Source: JBAZOB01 sp041648895
GTDB lineage: Bacteria > Patescibacteriota > JAHJAL01
Assembly (NCBI GenBank): GCA_041648895.1
Contig: JBAZOB010000005.1
Coordinates: forward strand, 1 to 57,227
Length of the DNA: 57,227 nucleotides
Direction of reading: 5' to 3'
Each line of letters opens with the position of its first letter. The stretch's first letter is position 1. A program made the position numbers and the translations under genes. Below the pieces are notes generated by a model. It saw only the letters and a program-made list of their open reading frames with translations. It was not told the DNA's origin and searched no databases. Positions 48,782 to 57,111 of this stretch are shown here, one piece after another.

Positions 48782-48810
48782 ATTATACTGTAAGAAATAG
48801 ACTGACACAA
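48782..48810 (-). promoter_or_regulatory. Promoter before the tRNA-Ser fragment
   Basis: TTGTGT (48810-48805), 17-bp spacer, TATAAT (48787-48782). It lies 15 bases before the fragment, where a tRNA promoter would be expected, and would transcribe fragment, GIY-YIG ORF and intact tRNA together. Confidence 0.6.
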
Positions 48811-48828
48811 ATAAATGAAATTTAATCA

Positions 48829-49548
48829 TTACTTTTGACCTTTTCTCTTTTCCGCCACAAAATTATTTATCCGCAGCAGACTGTCAAACGTCCCCGCGTC
48901 TTCCCAGACTCCTTCAATCACCAAGGCTTTCAATTCACCATCTCGCAAATATCGTTTATTCACATCCGTAATTTCCAGTTCCCCTCGTGGTGATTTGACC
49001 ACCTCCCGAGCATACTCCACCGCCCGGCAATCATAGGTAAATAATCCCACCTGGGCAAAGTGGCTTTTGGGCTGGGCCGGTTTTTCTTCCACACTAACCA
49101 CTTTCCCCTCAGTATCAAGTTCCACCACCCCAAACCGCCGCGGATCATCAACTTCTTTAACATAGAGCATCGCCCCACCCGTGAAAGATTTAATTTGCGC
49201 CGAAAAATCATGTTCAAAAATATTATCACCATAAATCACCGTCACATCGTCCTTCCCCACAAAATCCGCCCCAATAAGCAGCGAATCAGCCGTACCCCGC
49301 CGTTCTTCCTGGACCGTGTAGGTAAACTGCACTCCAAATTCACTGCCATCGCCCAATAATTCCCGATAACGATCAACATGTTCCGGCGCGAAAATGAGCA
49401 AAATATCCTCAATCCCCCCGCTCGCCAAAGTCTGGATCGGATAATAAATCATCGGCCGATCATAGACCGGCAGCATTTCTTTGGAAACCACTTTGGTCAA
49501 GGGTAAAAGCCTCGTCCCCTTGCCAGCAGACATGATTATTCCTTTCAT
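48829..49548 (-). CDS. Sugar-phosphate nucleotidyltransferase (RmlA/RfbA type)
   Basis: Protein of 239 aa. MKGIIMSAGKGTRLLPLTKVVSKEMLPVYDRPMIYYPIQTLASGGIEDILLI is the nucleotide-binding signature. VTVIYGDNIFEHDF carries the metal-binding Asp. GGAMLYVKEVDDPRRFGVVELDTEGKVVSVEEKP and QVGLFTYD complete the sugar site. It forms NDP-sugar from sugar 1-phosphate and NTP. Close relatives are glucose-1-phosphate thymidylyltransferases, but this form lacks about 50 C-terminal residues of classical RmlA, so the nucleotide is uncertain. No rmlBCD genes are in the window. It would supply donors to the glycosyltransferases. Confidence 0.92.
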   Translation of the reverse strand: MKGIIMSAGKGTRLLPLTKVVSKEMLPVYDRPMIYYPIQTLASGGIEDILLIFAPEHVDRYRELLGDGSEFGVQFTYTVQEERRGTADSLLIGADFVGKDDVTVIYGDNIFEHDFSAQIKSFTGGAMLYVKEVDDPRRFGVVELDTEGKVVSVEEKPAQPKSHFAQVGLFTYDCRAVEYAREVVKSPRGELEITDVNKRYLRDGELKALVIEGVWEDAGTFDSLLRINNFVAEKRKGQK

Positions 49549-49562
49549 GACAAAAAATTAAT

Positions 49563-49744
49563 AATGAATAATTAATAATTAACGAGTTGCGTGAATTAAT
49601 TTTAATATCATATTATTTATTGGTTTATAAAACTCGCTCAGGCTAGGTCGGTATTATTTAAAAACGCTCATACAGGTTATAAACCAATAAATAATATGAT
49701 ATTAAAATTAATTCACGCAACTCGTTAATTATTAATTATTCATT
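49563..49744. repeat. Foldback element, unrelated core
   Basis: Perfect 68-bp arms at 49563-49630 and 49677-49744 around a 46-nt centre (AACTCGCTCAGGCTAGGTCG onward). The right arm ends on the first base of the ATP-grasp stop codon. The left arm ends 14 bases upstream of the next start codon. The centre is not related to the ATGGCTAGCC cores, but the arm words (AACGAGTTGCGTGAATTAATTTTAA) recur at 4710-4740. Confidence 0.9.
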
Positions 49745-50718
49745 TATTTAAAACAAGCCACCAATATCCGCCTGAACACCTCTTTCGTCAGTTGCCGATC
49801 ATGCTCCATAAACGCGTCATAACCTGGATCAGCATTAACTTCTAATACAATATAAGTTTCCAGCTCGGACAGATCGTGACAAATCAAATCCAGGCCAAAA
49901 TAACGAACCGACAATACTTGCGAAATTTTTTTAATAAAACTTTGCAACTTAGGTGGATATTTTTTTAACACCTCCACCACCCAACCACCCCGATTAAGAT
50001 TGGCCACATCCTTGAGTATTAACTCTTCATTTTCTTTTAATACACTTTGGCTCGAATAACCCCGTTTTTCTAACTGCTTCCAATCAACTTCCAGCCGCCC
50101 TTTATGTAGACTCTTAGTTTTCTCCATCAACACCGCCAGTTGAGTCCGACCATCACCCCGCACCACCGGCGGCGACTTATGATAACACAGCCCGATCTCA
50201 TCATCAACCACCACCACCCGGTATTCCTTACCCGTCACTATTCTTTGCACCAAAACAATGTAATCAGACCCAAATACTTGCTCAATATGATCAATCAATT
50301 CATTTTCATCATATACCCGCCGGCACAGCTTTCCCATGGAAAGACTATTAGGTTTGACAAACACTGGATAACCCAAATGCCTCGCCCAAGCCAAAGCTTC
50401 ATCTTTCCCCTTGCCCCGACAATACTCGCCGTATTCCTGATCACATTTCAAAAAATAATCCCCTTCCGGCACCCCAATTCCCGCCTCTTCCAATAATACA
50501 TATGTAAAAGCCTTATCCCGACAAACCGAACGCGCCATGGCTTGGTTCAACGGGAATTTTGCCAGCGGCGCGTAACCAAACAACCGCCCGTTGATCCGGT
50601 AGAGAAATCCCGACCACCGATCCAACCACTCCACCTTATAACCTTCTTCCTCAGCCACTTCAGCCACCAGCCGAACTTGTTCGGGAAATAAATTATGATT
50701 TATTTTTGATGATTTATA
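49744..50718 (-). CDS. ATP-grasp ligase, CphA/D-Ala ligase-like
   Basis: About 324 aa. The ATP-grasp core is seen in KAFTYVLLEEAGIGVPEG, HLGYPVFVKPNSLSMGKLCRRVYDENEL, IVLVQRIVTGKEYRVVVVDDEIGLCYHKSPPVVRGDGRTQLAVLMEKTK and VRYFGLDLICHDLSELETYIVLEVNADPGYDAF (metal-binding E and N). The segment around PPVVRGDG resembles the ATP-grasp domain of cyanophycin synthetase and of GshAB, which join amino acids by ATP-driven peptide bonds. No Mur-ligase domain follows. The ATG at 50718 overlaps the nuclease gene's stop by 5 bases. Substrates are unknown. Confidence 0.83.
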   Translation of the reverse strand, partial: YKSSKINHNLFPEQVRLVAEVAEEEGYKVEWLDRWSGFLYRINGRLFGYAPLAKFPLNQAMARSVCRDKAFTYVLLEEAGIGVPEGDYFLKCDQEYGEYCRGKGKDEALAWARHLGYPVFVKPNSLSMGKLCRRVYDENELIDHIEQVFGSDYIVLVQRIVTGKEYRVVVVDDEIGLCYHKSPPVVRGDGRTQLAVLMEKTKSLHKGRLEVDWKQLEKRGYSSQSVLKENEELILKDVANLNRGGWVVEVLKKYPPKLQSFIKKISQVLSVRYFGLDLICHDLSELETYIVLEVNADPGYDAFMEHDRQLTKEVFRRILVACFK

Positions 50719-52060
50719 CATCCACCTCCTCTCCCAATCCCGGCGTAAAAGCTTTAGTTTGCAAAGTGTCATTTATTTTCTGCTGCAGGCTTTGCTTGGC
50801 CGTTTGTTCGCCATGATTCAAAATCACCTGCTGTGGCAAACTTTCCATTGAAGCCAACCATTGAATAATGCGATTACGATCAGCATGAGCCGAAAAAGCA
50901 CCCACCGCTTCCACCTTAGCTTTCACTAGCACTTTTTCCCCAAATATTGTCACTTCCTTGGCCCCATCAAGTAACGCCCTCCCCAAAGTTCCCGCCACCT
51001 GATAACCAACTACAAATAAAATATTTTTTTCATCGGGCAAATAATGTTTTAAATGATGCTTAATCCGACCCCCGGTCATCATGCCCGAACCGGCTATAAT
51101 AACCTTGGGCTTATCATCGTCATTAATTGCTTTGGATTCGGCCACAGTATCAGTAATCTTTAATTGCGGAAAATCAAACAAATTAGTCTCCGTCGTCAAA
51201 AACCATTTGGCTTCTTCATTTAAATAATCAGTATATTTATTAAAAACTTCCGTCACCCGGTGGGCCATGGGACTGTCCAGATAAATATTACCGCGACACA
51301 TATGTTCCCGCTCGGAAAAATCATTGAAAACGTACAACAACTCTTGCGTTCTCTCCATCGCAAAAGCCGGGATCATCACCACCCCGCCATGGCCCAGAGC
51401 TTCGCATACCGCCTCTTTCAGTATCTGCTTACGCATGTAGATATCTTCATGTTGCCGGTCACCATAGGTCGATTCCACCACCACCGCGTCCGCTCCGGGT
51501 GGAATGTCTGGTTTATTCAACAATAAAACCGGATAGTTGCCCAAATCACCGGAAAATAATATCCGCTTTTCTCCATCAAATATTTCCACAATCGCCGAAC
51601 CCAAAATATGGCCGGCATCATAAAATTTAACTTGCAACGGTCCCACCGTAAAATCAGTATGATACTCCACCCCCTGCATATAACTTAGCAACATTACCAC
51701 GTCATCTTTATCGTAAATTGGTTCCTCCGAATCATAACGTGCATCTTCCTCGGCAATTTTGGCCGCGTCCAACAACACAATCTCGGCCATTTCCACCGTT
51801 GGTTTGGTACAAAATATTTTTCCCTGAAAACCCTCTTTAACCAAACGCGGCAACAAACCGCTATGGTCCAAATGAGCATGGGTTAAAAACAAAGCCTCGA
51901 TCTGGGCCGGATTAAATAAAAATTTTTCCCGATTAAGATCAGGCTTTTTTTCACCCCCTTGAAACATTCCACAATCCACCAAAAACTGCTTACCGCCTGT
52001 TTCAACCAAAGTACAAGAACCAGTCACTCCTTCCGCCGCCCCACACAATTTTATCTTCAT
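50714..52060 (-). CDS. Beta-CASP metallo-beta-lactamase RNase
   Basis: About 448 aa. It starts MKIKLCGAAEGVTGSCTLVETGGKQFLVDCGMFQGG. THAHLDHSGLLPRLVKEGF is the metal-binding motif 2, YDAGHILGSAIVEI motif 3 and ILFSGDLGNY motif 4. VVESTYGDR, VMIPAFAMERTQELLYV, IIAGSGMMTGGRIKHHLKHYL and VEAVGAFSAHADRNRIIQWL are the beta-CASP and RNA-specificity (RMMBL) motifs. Such enzymes are endo- or exoribonucleases of the CPSF73/YsgI type. AAGGAGA precedes the ATG at 52060, so the 43-residue N-terminal extension to 52189 is rejected. It is divergent from prs. Confidence 0.93.
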   Translation of the reverse strand: MKIKLCGAAEGVTGSCTLVETGGKQFLVDCGMFQGGEKKPDLNREKFLFNPAQIEALFLTHAHLDHSGLLPRLVKEGFQGKIFCTKPTVEMAEIVLLDAAKIAEEDARYDSEEPIYDKDDVVMLLSYMQGVEYHTDFTVGPLQVKFYDAGHILGSAIVEIFDGEKRILFSGDLGNYPVLLLNKPDIPPGADAVVVESTYGDRQHEDIYMRKQILKEAVCEALGHGGVVMIPAFAMERTQELLYVFNDFSEREHMCRGNIYLDSPMAHRVTEVFNKYTDYLNEEAKWFLTTETNLFDFPQLKITDTVAESKAINDDDKPKVIIAGSGMMTGGRIKHHLKHYLPDEKNILFVVGYQVAGTLGRALLDGAKEVTIFGEKVLVKAKVEAVGAFSAHADRNRIIQWLASMESLPQQVILNHGEQTAKQSLQQKINDTLQTKAFTPGLGEEVDV

Positions 52061-52095
52061 GATGATTATCTCCTTTATTAAATTTTCACAACTAT

Positions 52096-52124
52096 ATTGT
52101 AACGCGTCCCGGCTCATCGGTAAA
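52096..52124 (-). promoter_or_regulatory. Promoter of the beta-CASP/ATP-grasp unit
   Basis: TTTACC (52124-52119), 17-bp spacer, TACAAT (52101-52096) on the minus strand, followed by an AAGGAG site and the ATG at 52060. Confidence 0.5.
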
Positions 52125-52193
52125 TTTTTCTCTTTAGACTTGCCCGCCTTCATTCTGTTAAAATATTGGTGGATACCTTTATTAATCAATACT

Positions 52194-53084
52194 ATGTCTA
52201 TCCAGATTTATTGCCAAAAATATTATCGCGCCCTCGGCCGATTTTTGGCCAAAAAAATTCCTTTCGCCCAAGCTATCAATCATCAATTCCGGCGCTATCC
52301 CAACCTTGAAGCCCACATCAAAATTCCCACATCGGCCCGCCACCATACCTGTCTAATTATTGGCACCATTGCTCCACCAGATAGCAACTATCTGGAAATA
52401 ATTCTATTGGCGCACACCCTAAAAAAAGAAAAGGCCAAAGAAATTATATTAATTCTCCCCTATTTCGCCTACACCCGTCATGACAAAGACAAAACGGGCG
52501 AAAGCATAGCTACCAAATTAATTATCACCTCCCTGCAAAATGCCGGAGTAGACCAAATATTGACCTTGGACCTACACAGCCATCGAACCAAAGAATTTTC
52601 CAAAATCCCTCTGGAATCAATCTCCACCGCCAGTTTATTTGCCCACGTTATCAAAAATAATAAATTAACCAAAGCCGAATTAATCTCCCCCGACCAAGGA
52701 GCAATGGACCGGCTGACCGCAATAAAAAAACTACTGAAAATTACTTCACCCCATATCTATTTCCAAAAATCTCGGACCAATCATAAAGTCACCTGCGTCT
52801 TAAAAAGTCCAGTTAAAACCAAAAAGGCGATTATTGTTGACGATCAACTTGATACCGGCGGTACATTAATCTGTGCCTGCCGAGAATTACAGAAACAAGG
52901 TGTAAAAGAAATCTACATCATGATTACTCATGGATTATTTACCGGCCACAATTGGAAAAAACTGTTTAAACTGGGAGTTAAAAAAATATATACGACTGAT
53001 ACCATTCCCAATTTACCCCCACACCCCCAAATCCAAATTTTACCCATCAATCCACTATTATTATCCACTATCAATAAACTATGA
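52194..53084 (+). CDS. prs: Ribose-phosphate pyrophosphokinase (PRPP synthetase)
   Basis: Protein of 296 aa. It makes PRPP from ribose 5-phosphate and ATP. RHHTCLIIGTIAPPDSNYLEIILLAHTLKKEKAKEIILILPYFAYTRHDK contains the PPxSDN-like and PYFxYxRxDK motifs (usually PYxxYxRQDR). ILTLDLHSHRTKEFSKIP carries the DLH motif. ELISPDQGAMDR and AIIVDDQLDTGGTL are the PRPP-binding loop. It is shorter than classical Prs and differs in several conserved spots, as in divergent archaeal and Patescibacteria forms. The ATG at 52194 is chosen, since the longer frame starts inside the divergent gene. The stop overlaps the PEBP gene by 4 bases. Confidence 0.9.
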   Translation: MSIQIYCQKYYRALGRFLAKKIPFAQAINHQFRRYPNLEAHIKIPTSARHHTCLIIGTIAPPDSNYLEIILLAHTLKKEKAKEIILILPYFAYTRHDKDKTGESIATKLIITSLQNAGVDQILTLDLHSHRTKEFSKIPLESISTASLFAHVIKNNKLTKAELISPDQGAMDRLTAIKKLLKITSPHIYFQKSRTNHKVTCVLKSPVKTKKAIIVDDQLDTGGTLICACRELQKQGVKEIYIMITHGLFTGHNWKKLFKLGVKKIYTTDTIPNLPPHPQIQILPINPLLLSTINKL

Positions 53085-53521
53085 AAATTACCAGTCCGGC
53101 TTTTAAGTCCAATTCCCACCTCCCCACCCAATACACTTGTGACGGCAATAATATTAATCCACCACTAACCATTGGTGAAATACCGGCCCAGACCATCAGC
53201 CTAGCCTTGATTGTCGATGATCCAGACGCCCCGGCCGGCACCTGGGTTCACTGGTTAGTTTGGAATATTGACCCACAAACCACCAATATTGATACCAATT
53301 CCGTTCCCGATAACTCAATCGAAGGTACCACCAGTTTTGACCAACCTGGTTATGACGGTCCCTGCCCGCCCTCCGGCACCCACCGTTATTTCTTTAAGAT
53401 TTACGCCCTCGACATCACTTTGAACCTACCTGTTGTCACTAACAAAACCGAGCTAGAAAAAGCAATGACTGACCACATTATTGATCACGCTGAATTGGTC
53501 GGATTATATAGTCGAGAATGA
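53081..53521 (+). CDS. YbhB/YbcL-type phosphatidylethanolamine-binding-like protein
   Basis: Protein of 146 aa, typical family length. ITSPAFKSNSHLPTQYTCDGNNINPPLTIGEIP, LALIVDDPDAPAGTWVHWLVWNIDP (the DPDAP...HW ligand-site motif) and GYDGPCPPSGTHRYFFKIYALD are diagnostic. The bacterial members have no settled function. They are thought to bind small anions or act as chaperones. There is no signal peptide, so it is cytoplasmic here. It is coupled to prs by an ATGA overlap and followed by a terminator. Confidence 0.95.
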   Translation: MKITSPAFKSNSHLPTQYTCDGNNINPPLTIGEIPAQTISLALIVDDPDAPAGTWVHWLVWNIDPQTTNIDTNSVPDNSIEGTTSFDQPGYDGPCPPSGTHRYFFKIYALDITLNLPVVTNKTELEKAMTDHIIDHAELVGLYSRE

Positions 53522-53557
53522 AAATATCACTATTACTAATCCTAGTTTCATTATCTT

Positions 53558-53590
53558 AAAAATATCTCCACCAAAAGGAGATATTTTTAT
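53558..53590 (+). terminator. Intrinsic terminator of prs-PEBP
   Basis: AAAAATATCTCC and GGAGATATTTTT pair around a 7-nt loop, with a U-tract. Confidence 0.85.
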
Positions 53591-53606
53591 TTATCAGACA
53601 AAAAAA

Positions 53607-53780
53607 CTACATCGCGCTTTCTTCAGCGTCACTTTCACTTTCCGGTTTGGGCGCGCACATCTGGCAATAACATTTACCCTCATGACAAACACCATCCCCT
53701 TCACTAACATCTACTCCGCAAGATACACATTTGGCCTCATCCCCCTCATGACTACCCCCACAACCAGCACATCCTCCCAT
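53607..53780 (-). CDS. Small cysteine-rich zinc-binding-like protein
   Basis: A frame of 57 aa from ATG 53780 to TAG 53607. Nine cysteines in the first 42 residues: MGGCAGCGGSHEG, KCVSCGVDVS, GVCHEGKCYCQMC, then an acidic tail (PESESDAEESAM). CxxC pairs suggest one or two zinc sites of the rubredoxin or zinc-ribbon kind. It is followed on the same strand by nothing until the convergent PEBP terminator, and preceded by another small zinc-ribbon gene. Such Cys-rich short proteins are plausible but cannot be matched to a family here. Confidence 0.6.
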   Translation of the reverse strand: MGGCAGCGGSHEGDEAKCVSCGVDVSEGDGVCHEGKCYCQMCAPKPESESDAEESAM

Positions 53781-53856
53781 AACACACTCTCCATTATATT
53801 AAATATTAAATTAAACCTAGAAAATTATAACTTAAAATTTTAAATTTTAAATTTGC

Positions 53857-54063
53857 TTACCACCCTGCCTTTGGCTCGTCACTGATTAACACACCATTTT
53901 GATAACAGTGAATACAATAATCACAATTTTTACTACCATCCGCTTCCGTGCCAAAATCCTTCTCTTGTTTAATCACCATTCCACACGCCCGACATTTGCA
54001 ATTTTTATCTATTTCACATTCGCAGCGACTCGATTGTTGCGCATCGTCATGATCGTTATCCAT
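53857..54063 (-). CDS. Small putative zinc-ribbon protein
   Basis: Protein of 68 aa. CECEIDKNCKCRACGMVIKQEKDFGTEADGSKNCDYCIHCYQNG matches the pattern CxxCGM...DFGTEADGS...YCxxCYQNG of the putative zinc-ribbon domain PF12674, recalled from memory. That domain usually stands in small proteins or at ends of larger ones, and its role is unknown. There is no membrane segment. It lies on the same strand as the Cys-rich frame at 53607, 76 bases away, and is followed upstream by a palindromic element. Confidence 0.82.
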   Translation of the reverse strand: MDNDHDDAQQSSRCECEIDKNCKCRACGMVIKQEKDFGTEADGSKNCDYCIHCYQNGVLISDEPKAGW

Positions 54064-54116
54064 ATAATATTGATTAAATTAAATAATAATCTACCTATCC
54101 TTACTTTATCAGTAAT

Positions 54117-54318
54117 TAATGACAAATTACAAATGACAATAATGTAGGGGCGGGTTTATAACCCGCCCAAACTCGTGGTCAAAATGTTTATTTACTAAAT
54201 AAATTCAACGTGGAATCTATTGCGAGCCACATAAATTTATAATAACAATAACCATACCACGATCCAGGGCGGGTTATAAACCCGCCCCTACATTATTGCC
54301 ATTTGTAATTTGTCATTA
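54117..54318. repeat. Palindromic intergenic element, GTAGGGGCGGG type, copy 2
   Basis: Core 54144-54291 starts GTAGGGGCGGGTTTATAACC and ends GGTTATAAACCCGCCCCTAC, with the same hairpin ends as at 41711. The inside is unrelated to copy 1, except for a CGTGGT/ACCACG pair. The outer arms TAATGACAAATTACAAATG and CATTTGTAATTTGTCATTA agree. It fills the space between divergent genes. Confidence 0.9.
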
Positions 54319-54380
54319 AACATTTAATCCAAATTTAAGATTGAAAAAAGTATAATTTAACACGGTCACTAATTTTCCCA

Positions 54381-56594
54381 ATGGAGACGAAAATTCACCT
54401 ACCCAATTCAATTAAGCAAGTTCTGGCTAAAAAACTCAACCCCCATGAGTCGATTCTTTATACCCAAAAAAGCGACTTATCAATCGAGAAAAAATTCGAT
54501 GATACTTATCTCATTATCAGCCAGCAAAATATCTATGTCATTACCGACGGGAAGATAATTAATCAACTGCCAATAAAAAAAATTGTCAAACTAAAGATTG
54601 ACGAATTATTTAACCACGCTCGCTTGCAGGCGGTCAGTCATCAAAAAACCGAGATTACTATCTTGTATTTTACTAAAACCCACGCTCCCCAATTCCGTCA
54701 TCTGATTCGTTTGGTTAATCAATACCTGCAAGATGGTCAATACAAGCCCCATACTTTCACCGCCAGCATGATCACCCACTGTCCACGCTGTCACAATCCT
54801 CTACCTGAAAGAGGTGGAATTTGCCCCCTCTGTCTACCTCGCTGGTCAATCATGGCAAGATTATTATCTTTCCTCAAACCATACCAGAAAATATCATTCC
54901 TGGTATTACTTTCCACCACCGTCATGGTTATCTCGCAATTAATTCCACCCTATATCACCAAAAGAATTGTCGACGATGTACTAACCAACAGTCAACATGA
55001 TCAATTCATTTTTTGGATCAGCGCCATGTTTATCTCCGGTTTAGTTTATTTCATCTCCAGTTATTTCAGTGGCATCTATAGCTCCTGGTTAGCCACCAAA
55101 CTAGTCAATGATTTCCGTAATCTTCTTTACCAGAAAATTCTCCATCTGAAACTGAATTATTTCGATCGCCATTCCAGCGGTGATCTGGTCAGTAAAATTG
55201 TCGACGATACCAGTGAAATTCAACACTTTCTCCTGGACGGTTTACCCTTTCTACTAATAAATTTCGTTTCCCTGATCATTATTGCCATCATTCTGATTAG
55301 CATCGACCCGACTTTATCTTTGCTTGTCTTCCTGCCCGTCCCATTTCTAGTCTTTGGCTCTAGTTGGTTTTTGAATAAACTTATTCCCCTTTTCCATTAC
55401 CGCGGCAGCATCAAAGACCTGATATACACCAACCTCGATGAGACCATTGGTGGCATCCGCGTTGTCAAAGCATTTACCCAACAGGACCGACATATCAACG
55501 AATTCACCAACCAAAACAACCGTTATTTTGCCAATCAATACCACATTGAAAAAACCTTTATCGGATTTCGACAAGTCATGTTTTTTATCATGCAAGTCGG
55601 CATAGTCGGTGTCTGGTATTTCGCCAGCCGCCGTATCATGGGTCAAGACCACCTTACTCTCGGTGATCTATTGGCTTTTGTTGGTTATATTTGGCTCTTC
55701 TATGGCCCCCTGCAGTGGTTCACTCAAATTCTCAACTGGATGACACACGCTCTCGCTTCGGCCGAGCGCATGTTTACCATTCTCGATATGACCTCCGAAA
55801 CTTCCCCGGCCGAGAGCCCCACTTCACCCCATATCACCCAAGGAAAAATTGAATTTAAACAAGTCCGTTTCAGCTATGAATACGGCCGCGAAGCTATCAA
55901 AGATATATCTTTTACCATTAATCCCGGCGAAATGATTGGACTGGTCGGTAAATCAGGCGGTGGAAAAAGCACCATTATCAATCTGATCAATAATTTTTTT
56001 GATATCGACTCCGGCCTAATTCTGATCGATGGACACAATATTAAAGAATATCCTCTCGCTTATCTTCGCCACCGGATCGGTGTGGTCATGCAAGAGCCAT
56101 TTTTGTTTGACGTTAGCATTGCTGAAAATATTCGCTATGGCCACCCCGAGGCCAGTTTTGACCAAATCGTTCAGGCCGCCAAAGCCGCCTGGGCCCACGA
56201 ATTTATTGTTAACAAGGAAAAAGGTTATAACACTATTATTGGTGAAAAAGGCGTCCGGCTTTCCGGAGGTGAAAAACAGCGCCTTTCTATTGCCCGCGCT
56301 ATTTTACAAAATCCGCCCATTCTTATCCTCGACGAAGCCACCTCCTCGGTTGACGTACAAACCGAGAAAAAAATTCAACAAGCCCTGGAAAAACTAACCC
56401 AAAACCGAACCACCATCGCCATTGCCCACCGTTTAAGCACCCTGCGCCATGCCGATCGCATCCTCTATATCGAAGGCGGTAAAATAATTGAAAGTGGCTC
56501 TCACTCATCATTATTGAGAAAGAAAGGCAAGTACCACCAACTTGTCAATCTCCAAACCAAACTTAATCAATCACGTCCCGAAATAATTTCATGA
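54381..56594 (+). CDS. ABC exporter with N-terminal PH-like domain and zinc ribbon
   Basis: Protein of 737 aa. Residues 1-125 form a soluble domain (YLIISQQNIYVITDGKIINQLPIKKIVKLKI is PH-like). A zinc ribbon with C134, C137, C148 and C151 follows. The exporter transmembrane domain of six helices starts near 160 (YQKISFLVLLSTTVMVISQLIPPYITKRIVDDVL). The ATPase domain has Walker A GKSGGGKST near 520, signature RLSGGEKQRL near 627 and Walker B ILILDEATSSVD near 645. Half-transporters of this kind work as dimers. The extra N-terminus and the partner gene at 56591 match ABC transporters that occur with DUF1854 proteins near cyanophycin genes, recalled from annotation. The substrate is unknown. TATAAT lies at 54350-54355 without a clear -35. 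Confidence 0.92.
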   Translation: METKIHLPNSIKQVLAKKLNPHESILYTQKSDLSIEKKFDDTYLIISQQNIYVITDGKIINQLPIKKIVKLKIDELFNHARLQAVSHQKTEITILYFTKTHAPQFRHLIRLVNQYLQDGQYKPHTFTASMITHCPRCHNPLPERGGICPLCLPRWSIMARLLSFLKPYQKISFLVLLSTTVMVISQLIPPYITKRIVDDVLTNSQHDQFIFWISAMFISGLVYFISSYFSGIYSSWLATKLVNDFRNLLYQKILHLKLNYFDRHSSGDLVSKIVDDTSEIQHFLLDGLPFLLINFVSLIIIAIILISIDPTLSLLVFLPVPFLVFGSSWFLNKLIPLFHYRGSIKDLIYTNLDETIGGIRVVKAFTQQDRHINEFTNQNNRYFANQYHIEKTFIGFRQVMFFIMQVGIVGVWYFASRRIMGQDHLTLGDLLAFVGYIWLFYGPLQWFTQILNWMTHALASAERMFTILDMTSETSPAESPTSPHITQGKIEFKQVRFSYEYGREAIKDISFTINPGEMIGLVGKSGGGKSTIINLINNFFDIDSGLILIDGHNIKEYPLAYLRHRIGVVMQEPFLFDVSIAENIRYGHPEASFDQIVQAAKAAWAHEFIVNKEKGYNTIIGEKGVRLSGGEKQRLSIARAILQNPPILILDEATSSVDVQTEKKIQQALEKLTQNRTTIAIAHRLSTLRHADRILYIEGGKIIESGSHSSLLRKKGKYHQLVNLQTKLNQSRPEIIS

Positions 56595-57067
56595 AAAACC
56601 CTATCCCACCATTTAAACTCATTCAAAAAAACGGAAAATATTTTCTCCAGTTTTCCCCTACCGCCAAACCAAAACCAGTGAAAATCGTCTGGCTCCAACC
56701 TTTTATGACCAAAAACAGCGGTATTTCCATCCTTAATTCCAAAAAAGAAGAATTAATCTATTTGTCTCACCTTAAAGATGCTTCCGCCGACAATCAAAAA
56801 ATCATCAGACAAGCCCTGATCGACTACACCTTTTTACCCACCATCAAACAAATCAAATCCATCCGTATCAACTATGGCGTACGATATTGGGACACCATGA
56901 CCGACGCCGGCCCCCACTTATTTGCCATGATCCGCCCTTCACAATACATTACTCACCTGACCAATGACCAAATCGTTGTTCGTGACACCTTCAACAATTA
57001 CTACCAGATTCCTTCCATCCAAAAACTCGACTTGGATTCACAAAAACAGTTGAATAAAATATTATAA
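56591..57067 (+). CDS. DUF1854-family protein, partner of the ABC exporter
   Basis: Protein of 158 aa. ISILNSKKEELIYLSHLKDASADNQKIIRQALIDYTFLPTIKQIKSIRINYGVRYWDTMTDAGPHLFAMIRP, then QIVVRDTFNNYYQIPSIQKLDLDSQKQL, follows the DUF1854 pattern (start with a short beta strand, W.V.TD.G...F, then D..GN.Y.I...LD..S). No signal or membrane helix, so it is cytoplasmic. Its ATG overlaps the exporter stop by 4 bases, so the two are made together. The pair is the last unit of the window and is followed by a palindromic element. Confidence 0.88.
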   Translation: MKNPIPPFKLIQKNGKYFLQFSPTAKPKPVKIVWLQPFMTKNSGISILNSKKEELIYLSHLKDASADNQKIIRQALIDYTFLPTIKQIKSIRINYGVRYWDTMTDAGPHLFAMIRPSQYITHLTNDQIVVRDTFNNYYQIPSIQKLDLDSQKQLNKIL

Positions 57068-57111
57068 TATATGAGTAGTGCTAGTTAATATTTAATCATC
57101 GTCCTGTCAAT

